Source of the DNA: Parachlorella kessleri
Taxonomy: Eukaryota > Chlorophyta > Trebouxiophyceae > Chlorellales > Chlorellaceae
Reading direction: 5' to 3'
DNA: 22,012 nucleotides
Assembly: GCA_001598975.1 (NCBI GenBank)
Contig: BBXU01001828.1
Coordinates: 1-22,012, forward strand
This document shows, piece after piece, positions 21,930 to 22,012 of the stretch. The number at the start of each line of letters is the position of its first letter. The first letter of the stretch is position 1. The position numbers and the translations under genes are program-made. The notes below the pieces were generated by a model. It worked only from the letters and a program-made list of their open reading frames with translations, was not told the origin of the DNA and ran no database searches.

Positions 21930-22012
21930 GTGGGTGGGTCTGTGCCGCACATGCCGCGGCGCTCGTCGGGCCGCACTGCCGCCTCAGAATGGCGCTGCTG
22001 GGGTAGAAAACT

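Overview
The window looks like nuclear DNA from a green alga, most likely a GC-rich chlorophycean (Chlamydomonadales or Sphaeropleales). This rests on intron-dense, GC-rich genes with GTGAGC/GTGGGT donors and pyrimidine...CAG acceptors, TGTAA motifs downstream of stop codons (the usual chlorophycean polyadenylation signal), Ala/Gly/Ser-rich inserts inside conserved proteins, and a DZIP1/iguana-type cilium gene. The species cannot be named from the sequence. No transposon, tRNA, rRNA or CRISPR array was recognised.

Six protein genes lie in strictly alternating orientation. (1) Minus, 1843 down to the left edge: 5' half of splicing factor 3A subunit 3 (SF3a60/Prp9). (2) Plus, 2381-6376: a 772-residue single-pass type I membrane protein of unknown function, with signal peptide, Cys-containing ectodomain and long low-complexity cytoplasmic tail. 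(3) Minus, 9802-7000: tRNA (guanine-N7)-methyltransferase of the plant organellar TrmB type, with a probable transit peptide and a large low-complexity insertion. (4) Plus, 10215-13660: membrane-anchored alpha/beta-hydrolase of the epoxide hydrolase EPHX3/4 type. (5) Minus, 16793-14262: DZIP1/iguana-like basal body protein. (6) Plus, 17039 to beyond the right edge: RNA polymerase III subunit RPC3/POLR3C (RPC82), all but the C-terminus. Gene starts face each other at 1843/2381, 9802/10215 and 16793/17039, and gene ends converge at 6376/7000 and 13660/14262.

Exon models were built by hand from reading frame, splice consensus, intron phase and recalled family sequence patterns. Most junctions preserve frame exactly. 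Uncertain ones are the first intron of gene 4, the middle of gene 5, and one optional exon in gene 6. The genes are a mix of housekeeping functions (splicing, tRNA modification, Pol III transcription), a ciliary gene and a detoxification or lipid hydrolase; nothing indicates a shared pathway. The most notable observations are several GC-AG introns spread over different genes, a PfkB-kinase-like peptide antisense to the region just before gene 4, and the unrecognised membrane protein.
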